Counted from the first letter of the stretch, positions 13,024 to 26,109 are shown. The stretch is DNA of 64,000 bases from Oryzias latipes (GCF_002234675.1 NC_019875.2:24084299-24148298); one strand, 5' to 3'. Notes: generated by a model not told the origin, from the letters alone. Translations and numbers: made by a program.

Positions 13024-14168
13024 GAATCAGAAATCAGAAAAAGTTTTATTGCCAGGTTCAGTAGAGCGCACTTTACAAAACGAGGAATTTGACTTGGTGT
13101 ATAGTGCAATTAAGAATAAGTTAAAAATTAAGTTAACAACAACAACACACTATATACAGTAGAGTAAGGTGAATTAAAGTGGGAGCACAGATGGGCTGGG
13201 ATGGTGGGGCCTGTAAGTGGCACCGACAGTCCTTTGGTGGGCGGGGGGGGGGGGGGGGGGGGTCACCTGGGGGAGTTGGGGTACTGTTCAGCAGGCTGAC
13301 TGCAGTGGGGAAGAAGCTGTTCTTGTGGCGCGAGGTCCTGGTCCTGATGGACCGGAGCCTCTTGCCAGAAGGGAGGGGCCGAAAGAGATTATGTCCTGGA
13401 TGAGAGGGGTTGGCTACAATCCTGGCTGCCCGCCTCCAGGTCCTGGAGATGTGCAGCTCCTGGAGAGACGGGAGGTGGCAGCCGATCACCTTCTCTGCTG
13501 AGTGGATGACGCGTTGCAGCTTGGCCTTGTCTCTGGCCGTGGCCGCAGCGAACCAGACTGTGATGGAGGACGTGAGGGTGGATTCGATGATGGCGGTGTA
13601 AAAGTCTACCAGCATCTTTTCAGGGAGGTGAAACTTCTTCAGCTGCCTCAGGAAGTACATCCTCTGCTGGACCTTCTTAGTGATGGAACTGATGTTCTGC
13701 TCCCACTTGAGGTCCTGGCTGATGATGGTTCCCAGGAAGCAGAAGGACTCCACAGAGGTCACCGGGGAGTCACAGAGGATGACAGGGGGGAGGGGGGCTG
13801 GGGCCTTCCTGAAGTCCACTGTCATCTCCACTGTCTTCAGAGCATTAAGCTCCAGGTTGTTAGCGCTGCACTATGACACCAGCCTGGCTATTTCACTCCT
13901 GTAGGCCGACTCATCTCCGTCAGAGATGAGGCCGATGAGTGTGGTGTCGTCAGCAAACTTCAGGAGTTTGACAGACAGGTGACCAGCTGTGCAGCTGTTT
14001 GTGTACAGGGAGAGTAACAGGGGTGAAAGGACACAGCCCTGGGGGGATCCGGTGCTTGTGGTCCGAGTATCTGAGACGAGCTTCCCCAGCCTCACATACT
14101 GCTGTCTGTCCGTCAGGAAGTCTGTGATCCACCTGCAGGTGGAGTCAGGCACATTCATCTTGGAGAGT
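13024..14168 (-). pseudogene. 5'-truncated L2/Maui-like LINE with reverse transcriptase C-terminus
   Basis: From 14158 downwards it reads ITDFLTDRQQYVRLG, TGSPQGCVLSP and LLKFADDTTLIG (RT catalytic ADD). After one in-frame TAG at about 13871 the same frame continues through LGTIISQDLKWEQNI, QQRMYFLRQLKKFHLPEKML, SSITVWFAAAT and RHKNSFFPTAVSLLN to a stop at 13133. The TAG falls where related copies have W (compare the next LINE). The 3' end has the atcagaaatcagaaaaagtt tail at 13021. The upstream part of the RT and the endonuclease are missing. A run of about 20 G (13242-13262) lies in the Pro-rich C-terminal part. Confidence 0.88.
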
Positions 14169-14436
14169 TTTTAATACTAAGTCTAGACAGATTTAACACA
14201 GGTTTTTGGATGAAAAAGGATTTTTTATAAATCATCTGTTACACTTTTAAGTCTGAAAAAAATATGGAAGGCAGCAAACACAGATCCCTACCGTTTTTAA
14301 TTTTTTTGTGCTGATATTTGAAAGATAAGTTATGCAAAAAAATAGGTGTTTGCAGTTTTGCCTAAAAAGACGTTTTCGGACCTTTTTGGATCAAATGTTG
14401 TCTAAAAGTTCACCTGTAACTTCAATCATTCTGAAT

Positions 14437-14620
14437 TTTTTTAGGAAAACTAAACCACTTCAACTGTGATCTGCAAGGCAATGGTAAAACTATATTTTTT
14501 ATGGAACAGCCTGCAGTGTTTCTTGTGGGGATCTTTTCTGCCAGGGCTTGCCGGCTTGGTCGGTGGTTGTTGCTGTTACCAATCCAGTTGATATGGTTCT
14601 CCATCTGTGTCTAAGTGATA
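14437..14620 (+). repeat. Downstream, deleted copy of the local duplication
   Basis: It matches 11614-11740 and 11995-12030 with the middle absent; the join reads gttgctgttaccaatcc. It is immediately followed by the 3' tail of the next LINE at 14622. Confidence 0.75.
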
Positions 14621-14621
14621 T

Positions 14622-15599
14622 AATCAGAATCAGAATCGTTTATTGTCATTGTACATGGGGATACAATGAAATTGCAGCAGCCTTGGAGTGAAGGAGTTAC
14701 ATAAAATAAAAATAAAAATAGAATAGAAAAAGAAATACTGTATTTACAACTCTTAACAAAAAATGAACAATATGGACAGAAACTGTTAAATATTAAATAT
14801 TTGTGAATAAAATAGAATGGAATTACATGAGTTGCTGTGAGCACAGCTTAATAAATATCAAGTTATTGCACAGTGACCCGGTTAGACAGTCAGGATATTG
14901 CACGCATTGTAGTAAAATTAGAGTGAGGTGTGGTTGGTGGACGTATGTGCATTCCGTATGATAATTGCCTGTGGAAAAAAGCTGTTTCTTAGTCTGTTTG
15001 TCCTGGTTCTGATGGACCTGTACCTCCTTCCAGAGGGCAGCAGTTCAAACAGAGGGAAAGCAGAATGGGTGGAGTTAGTGGTGATGCTAGTCACTCTGCT
15101 GAGGCAGCGAGACTGGTAAATGTCCTTCAGTGAGGGGAGGGGGCAGCCGATGATCCTCTGCGCTGTCTTTACCACTCTCTGGAGACTCTGCCGTTCTGCT
15201 TCAGTGCAGTGGGAAAACCACACTTTGATGCCATAGGACAGAATGCTCTCAATGGTTGAGCGGTAGAACGTTACCAGCAGCTCCTGGCTGACGTCGTTCC
15301 TCCTAAGTTTTCTCAGGAAGTGCAGGCGTTGCTGGGCCTTCCTGATGACAGTCATGGTGTTGTTAGACCATGTGAGGTCAGCAGAGATGGTGGTGCCCAG
15401 GAGGGTGAAGCTGTGGACCCTCTCCACACAGTTTCCATCGATGTAGAGTGGGGGTGGATCTGTTCTGTTTTTTCTGAAGTCCAGGATGATCTCCTTGGTC
15501 CTGGTGGTGTTCAGGATGAGGTTATTAGCCTGACACCACCTTGAGAGTTTCAGGACTTCGTCTCTGTAGGCCGTCTCGTCGTCCCCAGAGATCAGCCCC
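14622..15599 (-). pseudogene. Second L2/Maui-like LINE, running into the assembly gap
   Basis: The 3' tail aatcagaatcagaatcgttt is at 14622. An open frame runs from the gap edge (15599) to 14918: GLISGDDETAYRDEV, LSRWCQANNLILNTTRTKEI, LGTTISADLTWSNNTMTVIR, QQRLHFLRKLRRNDVSQELL, IKVWFSHCTEAERQSLQRVV and RTNRLRNSFFPQAI. No stop interrupts the visible 227 codons, so it is younger or better kept than its neighbour. The 5' part is hidden by the Ns; no RT catalytic motif is visible. Confidence 0.88.
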
Positions 15600-16599
15600 N
15601 NNNNNNNNNNNNNNNNNNNNNNNNNNNNNNNNNNNNNNNNNNNNNNNNNNNNNNNNNNNNNNNNNNNNNNNNNNNNNNNNNNNNNNNNNNNNNNNNNNNN
15701 NNNNNNNNNNNNNNNNNNNNNNNNNNNNNNNNNNNNNNNNNNNNNNNNNNNNNNNNNNNNNNNNNNNNNNNNNNNNNNNNNNNNNNNNNNNNNNNNNNNN
15801 NNNNNNNNNNNNNNNNNNNNNNNNNNNNNNNNNNNNNNNNNNNNNNNNNNNNNNNNNNNNNNNNNNNNNNNNNNNNNNNNNNNNNNNNNNNNNNNNNNNN
15901 NNNNNNNNNNNNNNNNNNNNNNNNNNNNNNNNNNNNNNNNNNNNNNNNNNNNNNNNNNNNNNNNNNNNNNNNNNNNNNNNNNNNNNNNNNNNNNNNNNNN
16001 NNNNNNNNNNNNNNNNNNNNNNNNNNNNNNNNNNNNNNNNNNNNNNNNNNNNNNNNNNNNNNNNNNNNNNNNNNNNNNNNNNNNNNNNNNNNNNNNNNNN
16101 NNNNNNNNNNNNNNNNNNNNNNNNNNNNNNNNNNNNNNNNNNNNNNNNNNNNNNNNNNNNNNNNNNNNNNNNNNNNNNNNNNNNNNNNNNNNNNNNNNNN
16201 NNNNNNNNNNNNNNNNNNNNNNNNNNNNNNNNNNNNNNNNNNNNNNNNNNNNNNNNNNNNNNNNNNNNNNNNNNNNNNNNNNNNNNNNNNNNNNNNNNNN
16301 NNNNNNNNNNNNNNNNNNNNNNNNNNNNNNNNNNNNNNNNNNNNNNNNNNNNNNNNNNNNNNNNNNNNNNNNNNNNNNNNNNNNNNNNNNNNNNNNNNNN
16401 NNNNNNNNNNNNNNNNNNNNNNNNNNNNNNNNNNNNNNNNNNNNNNNNNNNNNNNNNNNNNNNNNNNNNNNNNNNNNNNNNNNNNNNNNNNNNNNNNNNN
16501 NNNNNNNNNNNNNNNNNNNNNNNNNNNNNNNNNNNNNNNNNNNNNNNNNNNNNNNNNNNNNNNNNNNNNNNNNNNNNNNNNNNNNNNNNNNNNNNNNNN
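15600..16599. other. Assembly gap (1,000 N)
   Basis: Exactly 1,000 N, a placeholder size rather than a measured length. It sits inside the LINE, where repeats probably stopped assembly. Open frames running through it are artefacts. Confidence 0.99.
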
Positions 16600-16905
16600 T
16601 AGGTTGTGTTCAGAAATGGGGACATTGGGGAGCAGATTGAGAAGGTGGGTGTGCAGACACAGACAAGGTCAGGTGTGAGGCTGGGACAATTATACCAGGC
16701 TGACAGGGGAGATAAGGGAACGAGAGCTCTGTCAGCGCTTTTTAGCACATTGCTTGGCAAGTTTTCATGATACAACTGCTCTCATCAAAAACCCAAACAG
16801 GTGACATTTAATATTCAGCATGCAGTCATGTTGGTTAAAATAAACGAAAGTGCATTACAACAAACATGCTTAGCTTTGAGAATAAAATCAGACCATATAA
16901 ATCTT

Positions 16906-17485
16906 AAAAGACCCACTCTGATGAAAATTGCACACTCTGATGAAAATTGCATCTTGTGAAATTTTTCTGATGAAAATCAAATTGCATTTCTGGGTATTTC
17001 TTCATTAAAATTTTTGTGAATCAGGAGCAGATACAAAACTGCTGTTTGAAAAAAAGCTTATTTGTTACATTCAAAATACTCTGGGTCGGCTACAAGCTTC
17101 CTTTTCTGCTCAATTTGGATACATTAGCCCAACTAGATCAATGTATGTCAAGGTTTTTCTTGTCTGAGCTGGCATCTCGCTAAAAAGTGAACTGCTGGAG
17201 CACCAATATTGCTCGCCATTTTCGTTGCATCAGTGATGTTAGGTTGGGGTTGTGAGTGGCTGTCAGCTAATGAGAGAGCATGTAAAGAGCTCAGTTATGG
17301 GTGATGGGTAGGGGAAAAGGGGTTAATCCCTGCCAACAGTCCCGCCCACTACTCTGAAGCAAATTTCTAATAAGCTTTTGCTGTTATATGTTATGTTTTT
17401 TTGGCAAAAAAAGGCATAATCATAATTAAAAGACCACTGGGAACTCTTTTACAATAGATCCACAGATAAATGGAGTGGCTCTTTA
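16906..17485. mobile_element. Copy A of the 0.5-kb MITE family
   Basis: It opens AAAAGACCCACTCTGATGAA and closes aaatggagtggctcttt. The middle shares ctgagctggcatctcgct, gcaccaatattgctcgccat and the ttaggttggggttgtgagtg block with the other copies. Its first segment, actctgatgaaaattgca, is repeated in tandem. Confidence 0.75.
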
Positions 17486-17902
17486 AAAAAACATTTATTC
17501 AATTTTGTTTTAAAATGTCATTATTTTGTATAAAATAAACAAAGAAAACAATGGCAACACAAGCAAATAATAATCTATGAAAAATCATCAAGTAAAATAT
17601 ATTTAATGCTTCATGTTTGATAACTCTTGTTTTTTGGGGAAATTTTACAAAGTATGGGGACTTTTTTTTATCTTTAAATCTCTAGATCCTAAAATCTAGT
17701 TATCATTAATCATTAATAAAGTAACAAAAAAAAGTCAACACCACTACATTATTTGAAAGCTGATATGAGGTGAAGGTGATCGCTTGTTGTGCTCCAAAGC
17801 ACCTGATATTTTCTGCCATTAGAGGATCGGTTGTAACCACCGACAGAGAGCAAAAAAGCATTAAAAGAAGACATCAGATCTGCTTTCAAGGCACTTACTT
17901 AC

Positions 17903-18101
17903 CTTCAATGGGCCTGGGCACAAAATGTGATGAGGGCTTAGTCTTCTTAACCCTGTTGCCCTTCATGACCTGCCCCTCCTTGGTAAGCCCAAGGAACCAG
18001 GCTCGGCCTGACTCTTGCTGTCGGTACACAGTGGATGAATAGATCACATAGTAGTTCTCAAAAACAGACTCCTTGAACCTGCACTCTGGTGTAAACATCT
18101 C
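17903..18101 (-). CDS. fgf12: fgf12 exon 4 (beta-trefoil core, C-terminal half)
   Basis: Acceptor tttgcag precedes GAG ATG; the exon ends CCC AGG CCC ATT GAA G before gtaagt. It is 199 bp, the length expected for this FHF exon. It reads [18 protein letters not shown], then [40 protein letters not shown] and VPRPIE, near-identical to the vertebrate FHF core. This part of the beta-trefoil holds the surface that contacts the Nav channel C-terminal domain in known FHF complexes. It starts in phase 0 and ends in phase 1, so the next exon should start with two bases completing a G-codon (V in mammals, VCMYREPS...). No such exon was recognised in 1-17902. Read-through past the donor reaches a stop two codons later, so it is not a natural terminus. 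Confidence 0.97.
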
Positions 18102-19725
18102 CTGCAAAGAGTGAAGAGCGGTGTGTAAAAATAAAAGCAGCACAGAGACAGTCTATCTCTTGTCTGTTCAATGCCAGCTTTGACCCTCAACAGTGTGGGG
18201 CCATTTCTCAAGGTCAGAGAACAAACACTGTCCCACACAAAACACAGACACCCACTCTCTCAGATCGAGGTGATGGGGAATTTATGTGTGGAAAGAATGC
18301 AGGTGAAAAAGGGAGGATCTTATCTTCCAGCTTCATTATCAAAGTGGTAAGTCAAACAGAAAGTCAAAGGGACACAAAAGAGATGAATGACAAATAGAAA
18401 AATCTTGGGCACAGTGTCATGACTGTTGGGTGTCTGCTCGTGACCATTACGGTGAAGGAAAGAATTTCTGTTTTTGCTGTAATCCATCACAGATCTAATT
18501 GGTCATTAAAGATATGTAACAAGGTTAATGAAGGCCATGTTACTAAAAATATTGCAGCAGCAGAGCGTGAATCTTCTCTCTATCAAAATCTTTGTGCATT
18601 CAGCAAAGTGCATTATTTCATGTCTGCTTCTGAGGGGAATGCCAGGCTCATCTTGTATCCAGCAAAGAGGCAAAACTTTAGTCCTTGATGGAGGCGAGGC
18701 TTAACAGCTGTTCTGAAGGACCATCCCAGAATTTGGCCGACTTTTCTGAGCCAGTGTGTGTCCGTGATTTTCCTGTATTTCATTCATTAATATCCCCATA
18801 GAGCTAGGTGTCCTTTTAAGGTTGTCTATTTGACTCACAGCCCAATTCAACTTGGTGCCGCAACTCAGGTTGTGTGTAGCATTGGTAGTTCTTCTAATCT
18901 GTGTTATGTTGGGATGTTTTTCAAGGGAAGGTGAGCTTACATGGTCAGCTGTATTCAAATGTCTTTTAGCAGCAGGGGAACGGACTCAGAGGAGGAGCGC
19001 AGGCTGAGTTTATCAGGACATGCTGACACACTGTCAAAAACCAGACATCTCGGTCACTGTTGGGGCACCAGGGGTCACGTAGAGCCTGTCTGCCTCTGCA
19101 AGCACCAACATATGGGCTTGGGTTGGGTGGCACGAGGCACGTATATACCAGCTTGTTTGATCTCTTTTTCATCTTTTTCAGCTCCAATTAGACAGAGCGC
19201 ACATATGCATTCTTGTTTTTATTCTTACTATTAAGTCAGCGGCTTGGCTTTGCATACTTGTTGTAAAGTCCTATCCAGATTTCTCCACAAGGACAATGTT
19301 TGGGATGTTTATGGAGCGACTTGGAAAGTTCAGTGAGCATCCTGGCTGTAGCTCTGGAATGATAGGGGTGGAATGTAAGTGACTTTGAAGTCTTTGACAA
19401 ACTACCTTGTTCGTGGATGGCTGAGTAGAAATATTAGGTGCTGAGACGGGGTAGGAGTTTCTTTTGATTAATGAGATCACCTTATTGGACATGAACCACA
19501 GAACCAAAAGGACAATGAAAAGAATAGAAAAGCACAATGGTGAACACACATACATGCTCCATGCATGACACAGGAGGTCACACATACAAGTACACCAATG
19601 AGTTTGCCCAGTCTACATCACCAAAAAAAAGGAAATTCAAATTTGGGAAAATACTTTTGTTTTTATCAAGGTTTGCTTTGAATTGTTTTTGCTTAAACAA
19701 GAAGTGTAGCTGATTTAAAAATAAA

Positions 19726-19794
19726 CAGTACAGACCAAAAGTATGGACACACCTTCTCCTTCATTTGAATGAAAACTTTTGGTCTGTGTCTGTA
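19726..19794. mobile_element. 69-bp Tc1/mariner relic made of little more than its two ends
   Basis: CAGTACAGACCAAAAGTATG on the left pairs with ACTTTTGGTCTGTGTCTGTA on the right. The left end continues into gacacaccttctcc, the familiar start of a fish Tc1/mariner element; almost the whole interior is gone. Confidence 0.65.
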
Positions 19795-20084
19795 TTTGTC
19801 CTAAAGGCGAGGGGCACGTTTAAGTTCTGTTTTATGGGGCATGTGCATGGAATTACTGCAGCAGAAAAACAAACAAATGTATTAAAAAAAAAAAGGTAAA
19901 CATGCTGAAACCTATCGTGAACAAAGCCTCCAACATAGACTACAGAATTTAAAATTATTCGCTTTTTAAATCATCTACCACAATTCTTAATTAAACAGAT
20001 ATTTAAAAAAAATGTAATAAAGGTTTGAAAAGCAGATTAATTCAAACTTTATTTCAAAGCACATATGGGTTATTTGTGAAAATG

Positions 20085-20110
20085 TAAATATATATATATA
20101 TATATATATT
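20085..20110. repeat. TA dinucleotide microsatellite
   Basis: About eleven TA units in intron 3. Confidence 0.85.
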
Positions 20111-20329
20111 AGTGCTATACCTGAACTTTGAAGTAGAACTGGGAGTAGTTAAAGTTAAAACCTTTTGTTTTATTTATTTTTTAAATACTAAAAGCTCTAA
20201 AACAGTTTTGTTCTTCAAACTTTTAGTGGGATATTTTAAAATGAAAAGATGCTAAAGCAATTCCAATTTCTAAAAATAAGCAGAGTAAAGAGCAGAATTT
20301 CAGTCCATAAAGCAAATTATTATTTATTA

Positions 20330-21292
20330 CAGTTTTTCTCAGTCGCTTTACTACAATTCTCAGATCAGAATTGAAGTTTGCAAATACGTGTGTGCATTTC
20401 TCAAAACAATTTGTACAAACAGCAAAACACTATGGATTTCTTGCAAAAGTCTGTAACTTGCTCAAAATCTTTAGTTCATCTCTCAAAACTAAGTCTTTAT
20501 GTCATTGAACATGGCAGTGCCATCAGAATGTCAAGTCCTTGTGTCATTGTCTACGAGCAAGACAGTCAAATTACTTAGTCATGTTGTCAATATAACTGTG
20601 TACTTTAGAGGGAGGTTCTGATGTAAACTATGGCTAAAGTTTGGATGAAAATTATTGTAAAATGGAAGTTACACCTTTTTTGTTTGATTGCAAGAGACTG
20701 GACAAGATTCCCATTTACACTTTTATTGTTCGTATTGTAATTTGTTGACAGACCATGTCATACCAACATAGAAAAAACCCACTGCAAACAGTAACACAAA
20801 GGGAAAAAAAGATAGGACAATATTCTGTACAACAGTACAGGCAGTGCAGTAGGAATTGGTGTGGTCTTCCTACACCTCTTGTCGTTCCTGTATGTTAGGA
20901 CACAAATTCTCATCCACATCACAGCAAATATCCTCTCTCACAATGCAGCGAAATATGTTTGTCACATTATGACAACTTGGTCAACCATTTTGCAGTTAAT
21001 GACTTATACGATGAACTAATGACTGGGTGTTTTGAGGAGAAAGACTATTGCACAATGAACTATATAATACATTTTGATCAACATGACATAAACAATTGAT
21101 AATGTAGCAAAGAGCAGAGAATTGTACATAATCATTTGCATGGATGAACCAAAGCAATTGCAACTTGTTCAAAGAAGTGAGAAACTGCTTATTTGATGTG
21201 CACAAGTGACATCATGATGTGAAGATTGAACAAATAGTTTTGGGAATTTCATTCTGATCTTAGAATTTTACTAAAGTGTCTGAGAAAAACTG
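20330..21292. mobile_element. 963-bp non-autonomous Tc1/mariner-type element
   Basis: About 40-bp imperfect inverted ends: CAGTTTTTCTCAGTCGCTTT on the left and the complement of aaagtgtctgagaaaaactg on the right, flanked by TA at 20328-20329 and 21293-21294. No transposase is recognisable inside. Confidence 0.75.
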
Positions 21293-22263
21293 TATTATTG
21301 CTTTGCCTATACAAATTGCATTTAAATTACTTCTATAGGAAGGTGCTCAGAACTCACAGTCACATTTAGCAGACGTCAAACATGTCTTATGGAAATGTAA
21401 AAGGATATAAAGGTTTCTTATTTACTCGTAGTTAAATGTTTTTATTGTTTTTATCTGATTTTGTTTCAGATTTTTCAGATTAGTTTAATCCAGCAATCAT
21501 CCTGCAATGATAGTATAGTTTGTCACAGTCCCAGTGGAATACAATCTATACATTAAGAACAGTTGTGACACTGGCTAATCTTAGATTATAAATTGAAAAT
21601 AAAATACTGTGTGACATCTTTTGCAAGCTATAAATAAAGTCTTGGTTAAATGACAAAGCTGTTGTGGCAATGCTAACTGTGTTTTGAAGAACTGTAATTT
21701 ATGAATAAGTAACTACAAATGTCAATCACAGAAAAACAAAAAAAGAAGCCGTGTCTTATCTGATTTTATATTTAAACAGATGGTACCAGAGTGATTCATG
21801 AGACCTTTAAAAGAATCATAAGAAATAAGAAAGAGATAAAATATTTATAGATTTAACCACAGTCTGGCAGAGAGGTTGAGAATCTCATTTAAAACATGAC
21901 CTAGGAGAGGATGGGAAATTACCCAGAATACCAATGTTTTTTTCCATTAAAGTTTTTCAAGAATATGAATTTTAAACAAATATGATATCAGGCACATTTT
22001 AACTATCCTGTGGTTAAACTTGATAAGAAATTTGCTTTACCTTTATTATTTTATGCTCTTATTCTGCAGGGCTTCCCATACATCCATCTTCTCTCACGGC
22101 ACACAGTAAACACTTCAATGGAATTACATGATGTACGTGCACACAATCATAGATGGACAATGACTGATAATCAGTGGAGCCGAGGATAATTATTCAACAA
22201 AGCCATGATCCTCTGTCCAATGAGTTATTATTCAAACAACAGTTTAATAATACGTTTTCTAAA

Positions 22264-22514
<251 letters not shown>

Positions 22515-23626
22515 AGAGAACAGCGGCTGCTGATGTGCAGTAAAGTAGGTCATATTGTGTGTTATAAATAATGGAGGGGAACTCTTCATTGTAGATGCTC
22601 AGCACCCACACACTCCTTCACTAAACACCCCACAAAAGCATTATCGTCACTCTCAGTCTTTGGTTTCTATCAGCAACAAGCTTCAGCAGAGAGCTATGAA
22701 CTGCAAACTGTGAAAACAATTTAGAGCCTGTGATTTTTAAGCACTTAAATGGTCAACAGCAATCGTAAAGCAGCTACAAACTCATCATGTAACTGACATA
22801 AAGATGAAAAGAAGGGCATCTTCTGGCTGCATCTCGACTTGTCAGACTGATCGCAAAAGAAGATGAAGCATGCCACATTCAATCAGAAACACGACGCTGC
22901 GAAGGGTATCTTGAAGAAGGGAGAGGGAAAAAAAGAGAGGGAATGATGCAGACGTTGGAGGATATCCCACAGTAATTATCTCTCAAGAGGAGAAACATAG
23001 AGGGAAGCACATTCTCTCCAATGGCAGAAAGGGGAAACAAGACAAGCAAACAAGCACTGAGAAATTCCTGTAGTTTGCAGAAATCACAGAGTAATGAAAA
23101 ACATGGGGAGGAAAAAGAAAGCAAGGGAAAAATAATTTAAATATGAGCAGAAAAGAAAAATTCTATTTGAAGCTGACTACACTATGCGAGTTTATATGTA
23201 AAGTTAAAAAAATTGCTGCCTTCTTTGTTTTATTTTTTCATACTGATGCATTAAAAATGGGAAATCGTGGAATTAGTGATACTTTGCCTTCCCCCTTTTA
23301 TCAAAAAAAAAAATCTTGCTTCAAGGTATTTTATGTCTCAGTGTGGTTCATAAGCCTCTCTATGCTCCACTTGACTGGACATGCTGGACGTGATCAAATC
23401 ATTCTAAAATTTAAACTGAAATGGTCCTTTAAATATTATTGTATAAATGTCTTACCTTTCCGAAAAAGGGCAAAAATTGGAACTTCCTCTTATAAAATGA
23501 TGCTATAATTATATACTGAAAGCTGCCTTTTGACACTGAGGCACTCAATCCCTTGTGTTAATAGTAATCAAGGACTGGATGCAGCTGATGATTTCTTATA
23601 TGGATAGAGATGAGTAGAGGTCATCC

Positions 23627-24439
23627 CAGTGACGTGCAGTCAGGAGAGGCAGGTGAGGCACAGCCTCACCTGTCATTATGGGAAGAAAAGAGAAAAAATA
23701 AATTCAATTATTATATTTAATCAGTAAGTTGTGCTTTGCGGTCATTTTCCATTTAAATGTACCATTTTTGGGTGTTTTTTCTTTTCAAAATCGCTGAATT
23801 CCCGCATTTGCCGTTCAGATACTAAGTGACCTGCGATGAGGCACCAGCCCGCTGAGCCTCACCTTGGATTGCGCAATACCTATGCAGTCAGACGGTACTG
23901 CTGTCTCTCTGTATGTCGGTTCAATCACTTGTACTATATGAGCTGAGTTTAAATAATTTAGCAGATGTATATGATGCACAGTGCTTGTTTTTATAAATAA
24001 CTGTATGTGAGGGACGTGTTTCTTGTGCTGAGCGCTAAACGACGGCGAAAAAGCCGCTGGGTGAGGCCAGACATTCTCGTGCCTCATGTTGCAGTTCTCG
24101 TGCCTCATGTTAGGGGGCGCCGGTGAGCCCTGAGATTATGACGCTAAAAATACTAGAAGAAGTGATAGCAAGCGGCAAGTCATTTTCTTCAGAAGGAGCG
24201 GCGTATGGACTTTATTTACAACTAAAGGTAAGACGATAATAACGTTTGTGCTTTTTTCTATGCTGCAGTTTGTATATGAAAAAAAACATGTTGAAATTAT
24301 ATTTTAAACAAAACGTTAACTGTTGTCAATCAAATGGTGAATAAGTTACTCAGTTATTTATACTCATGGTTCATATGTTTGTAAATCTGACTGATGACGT
24401 CAGTGCCTCACCAGCCATTAACCTCACCGCACGTCACTG
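23627..24439 (+). mobile_element. 813-bp non-autonomous hAT element with 8-bp TSD
   Basis: Ends CAGTGACGTGCAGTCAGG and the complement of caccgcacgtcactg are flanked by identical GGTCATCC at 23619-23626 and 24440-24447, the hAT hallmark. The interior has a duplicated ttctcgtgcctcatgtt and a possible 5' exon ending aaactaaag|gtaagacg at about 24229, as if it kept only the promoter end of a larger parent. No transposase is present. Confidence 0.88.
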
Positions 24440-25177
24440 GGTCATCCATAAAAGTAATGAAATCCATCAGGTCTGCATTTAGGGGAGAATGTAGATCGGG
24501 TAGAACTTAACTTAGAATGGGCTTGACAAATTAAAAGACCCGAGTCTGGACATGATTAAACATTAATTAGACATGGATTCCTGGGTGGGGGGCTTGTTAT
24601 AGGCCTTGTGATAGAACTGTGAATGCTGCACAAGCCTTTCTGAATAATAAAACTGTCTGAGTTACAACTGCGGTGAATGTTTGTCCTTCCCTGAACTTGG
24701 GAGTGGCTCATTTGTCCGTCAGGTTGTGCTCAGACGGAAAAAAGTAAAACATTTTACAGCCCATAAATGTGCTCGATGTAGAAATTATGCAGTTAGTATG
24801 CACTCTTTTTTTTTGTCAATGTAGAAATGGCCGGCAGTGGCTTTAGTGTGTCCTCCAAGTATTTATGAGCAGAAAGTTTGACGGGCAGTTTCTGAATTCA
24901 AGTCATGGGCGGTCGTTTATCACAGAGTTTTCAGTGGGACAGTCATTGCCTCTGTCTTACTGAGATTTGTGTGTAAATACGTGATCTGGTGGATTTCATT
25001 AAAGCCATTGCAAATTTACTGAATTATAGTCATGATAGTTAATTATACTTAAATAAAAATCAGTTTATTTTCATTAAGAATTAGCGCTGAATTGAGATCA
25101 TCAACTGCAAGCAAAAACAAAACAAGTTGATTGAATTCTAAGACAACTGATTTCACCTCCATGTGTCTGTGAAGAGG

Positions 25178-25707
25178 GAAGACCCACTCTGATAAAAAAC
25201 TTTTGTGTTTAATTTAAATCATTGTGAAACAGGAGCAAACAAAAAAAATGCCTTTTAAAAAAAAGTGTATTTGTGATGTAAAGAAAATACACTGTGTGGG
25301 CCACTTGTAGACGTCTACATTTAATGTATGTACGTCTGTTTTTCTCGTCTGAGCTGGCATCTGCCTCAAAACTCTACAGCTGGATGGCTCCAACATGGCT
25401 CGGCGTTTTTGCTGCACATGTATTGTTAGGTTGGGGGTGGGAGGGGCTGTAAGCTAGAAAGAAAGTGTGTAAAACATATAGCTCTCAATTATGGACAACA
25501 AGAAGGAGGGTTGGGGTTGCTCTGCGCCAGTGGTCCCACCTACAACTCAGAGGCAGTTTCTAGTGAACTCCTGACGCTCTGCAGAAACTATGCCCTTGAA
25601 AATTACAGGTTTTTTTTTATTTAGGCTAAAAATTGCATAATCATAATCAAAAGACCACAGGGAACACTTTTAAAATAGATCAAAATGTGATTAAAGTGTG
25701 TCTTTAA
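25178..25707. mobile_element. Copy B of the 0.5-kb MITE family
   Basis: It opens GAAGACCCACTCTGATAAAA and closes gattaaagtgtgtcttt, with the shared gtctgagctggcatctgcct and ttaggttgggggtgggaggg blocks. Confidence 0.75.
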
Positions 25708-26109
25708 AGCTTAATAGCAAGCAAAAGTATAAACTACTGTAAACCTTGCTAATTAATTTAACACTAGACATGCAGAGCCAGTCATTATGACAGCTTTTAA
25801 AATTTGCCACATCATTGCTTGGTTTAGAAAAACTGCACAAGATCAATATGATCCTGGCTTTTCCAGTGTATGTTTAATTCTAAGGTTGTTTTATCACAAA
25901 CATTTCAAAACACAAAGGAGATCTGAGTCTTACCTACCCTGAATGACCATAGCAGTGAAATTGGCTGCATGCCTTTTACAAGAGGTGTCATATTTCAGAA
26001 TTTAATTTATTATTCCTGCTCTTTCCTCTGCTCTATCCTTTAGTCTTTCTGACTTTTTTATGCTTTCTGAATCTAAGACCTAGTCATAGCTTAACTGTAG
26101 ACTATTGAC

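Noticed and set aside
13179..13904. Plus-strand frames of 74-124 codons
   Set aside because: Antisense shadows of the LINE reverse transcriptase frame.
15525..16775. Long open frames of 353 and 416 codons
   Set aside because: They run through 1,000 N and are artefacts of the gap.
18419..18688. 89-codon plus-strand frame upstream of fgf12 exon 4
   Set aside because: No homology recognised and no supporting splice sites.
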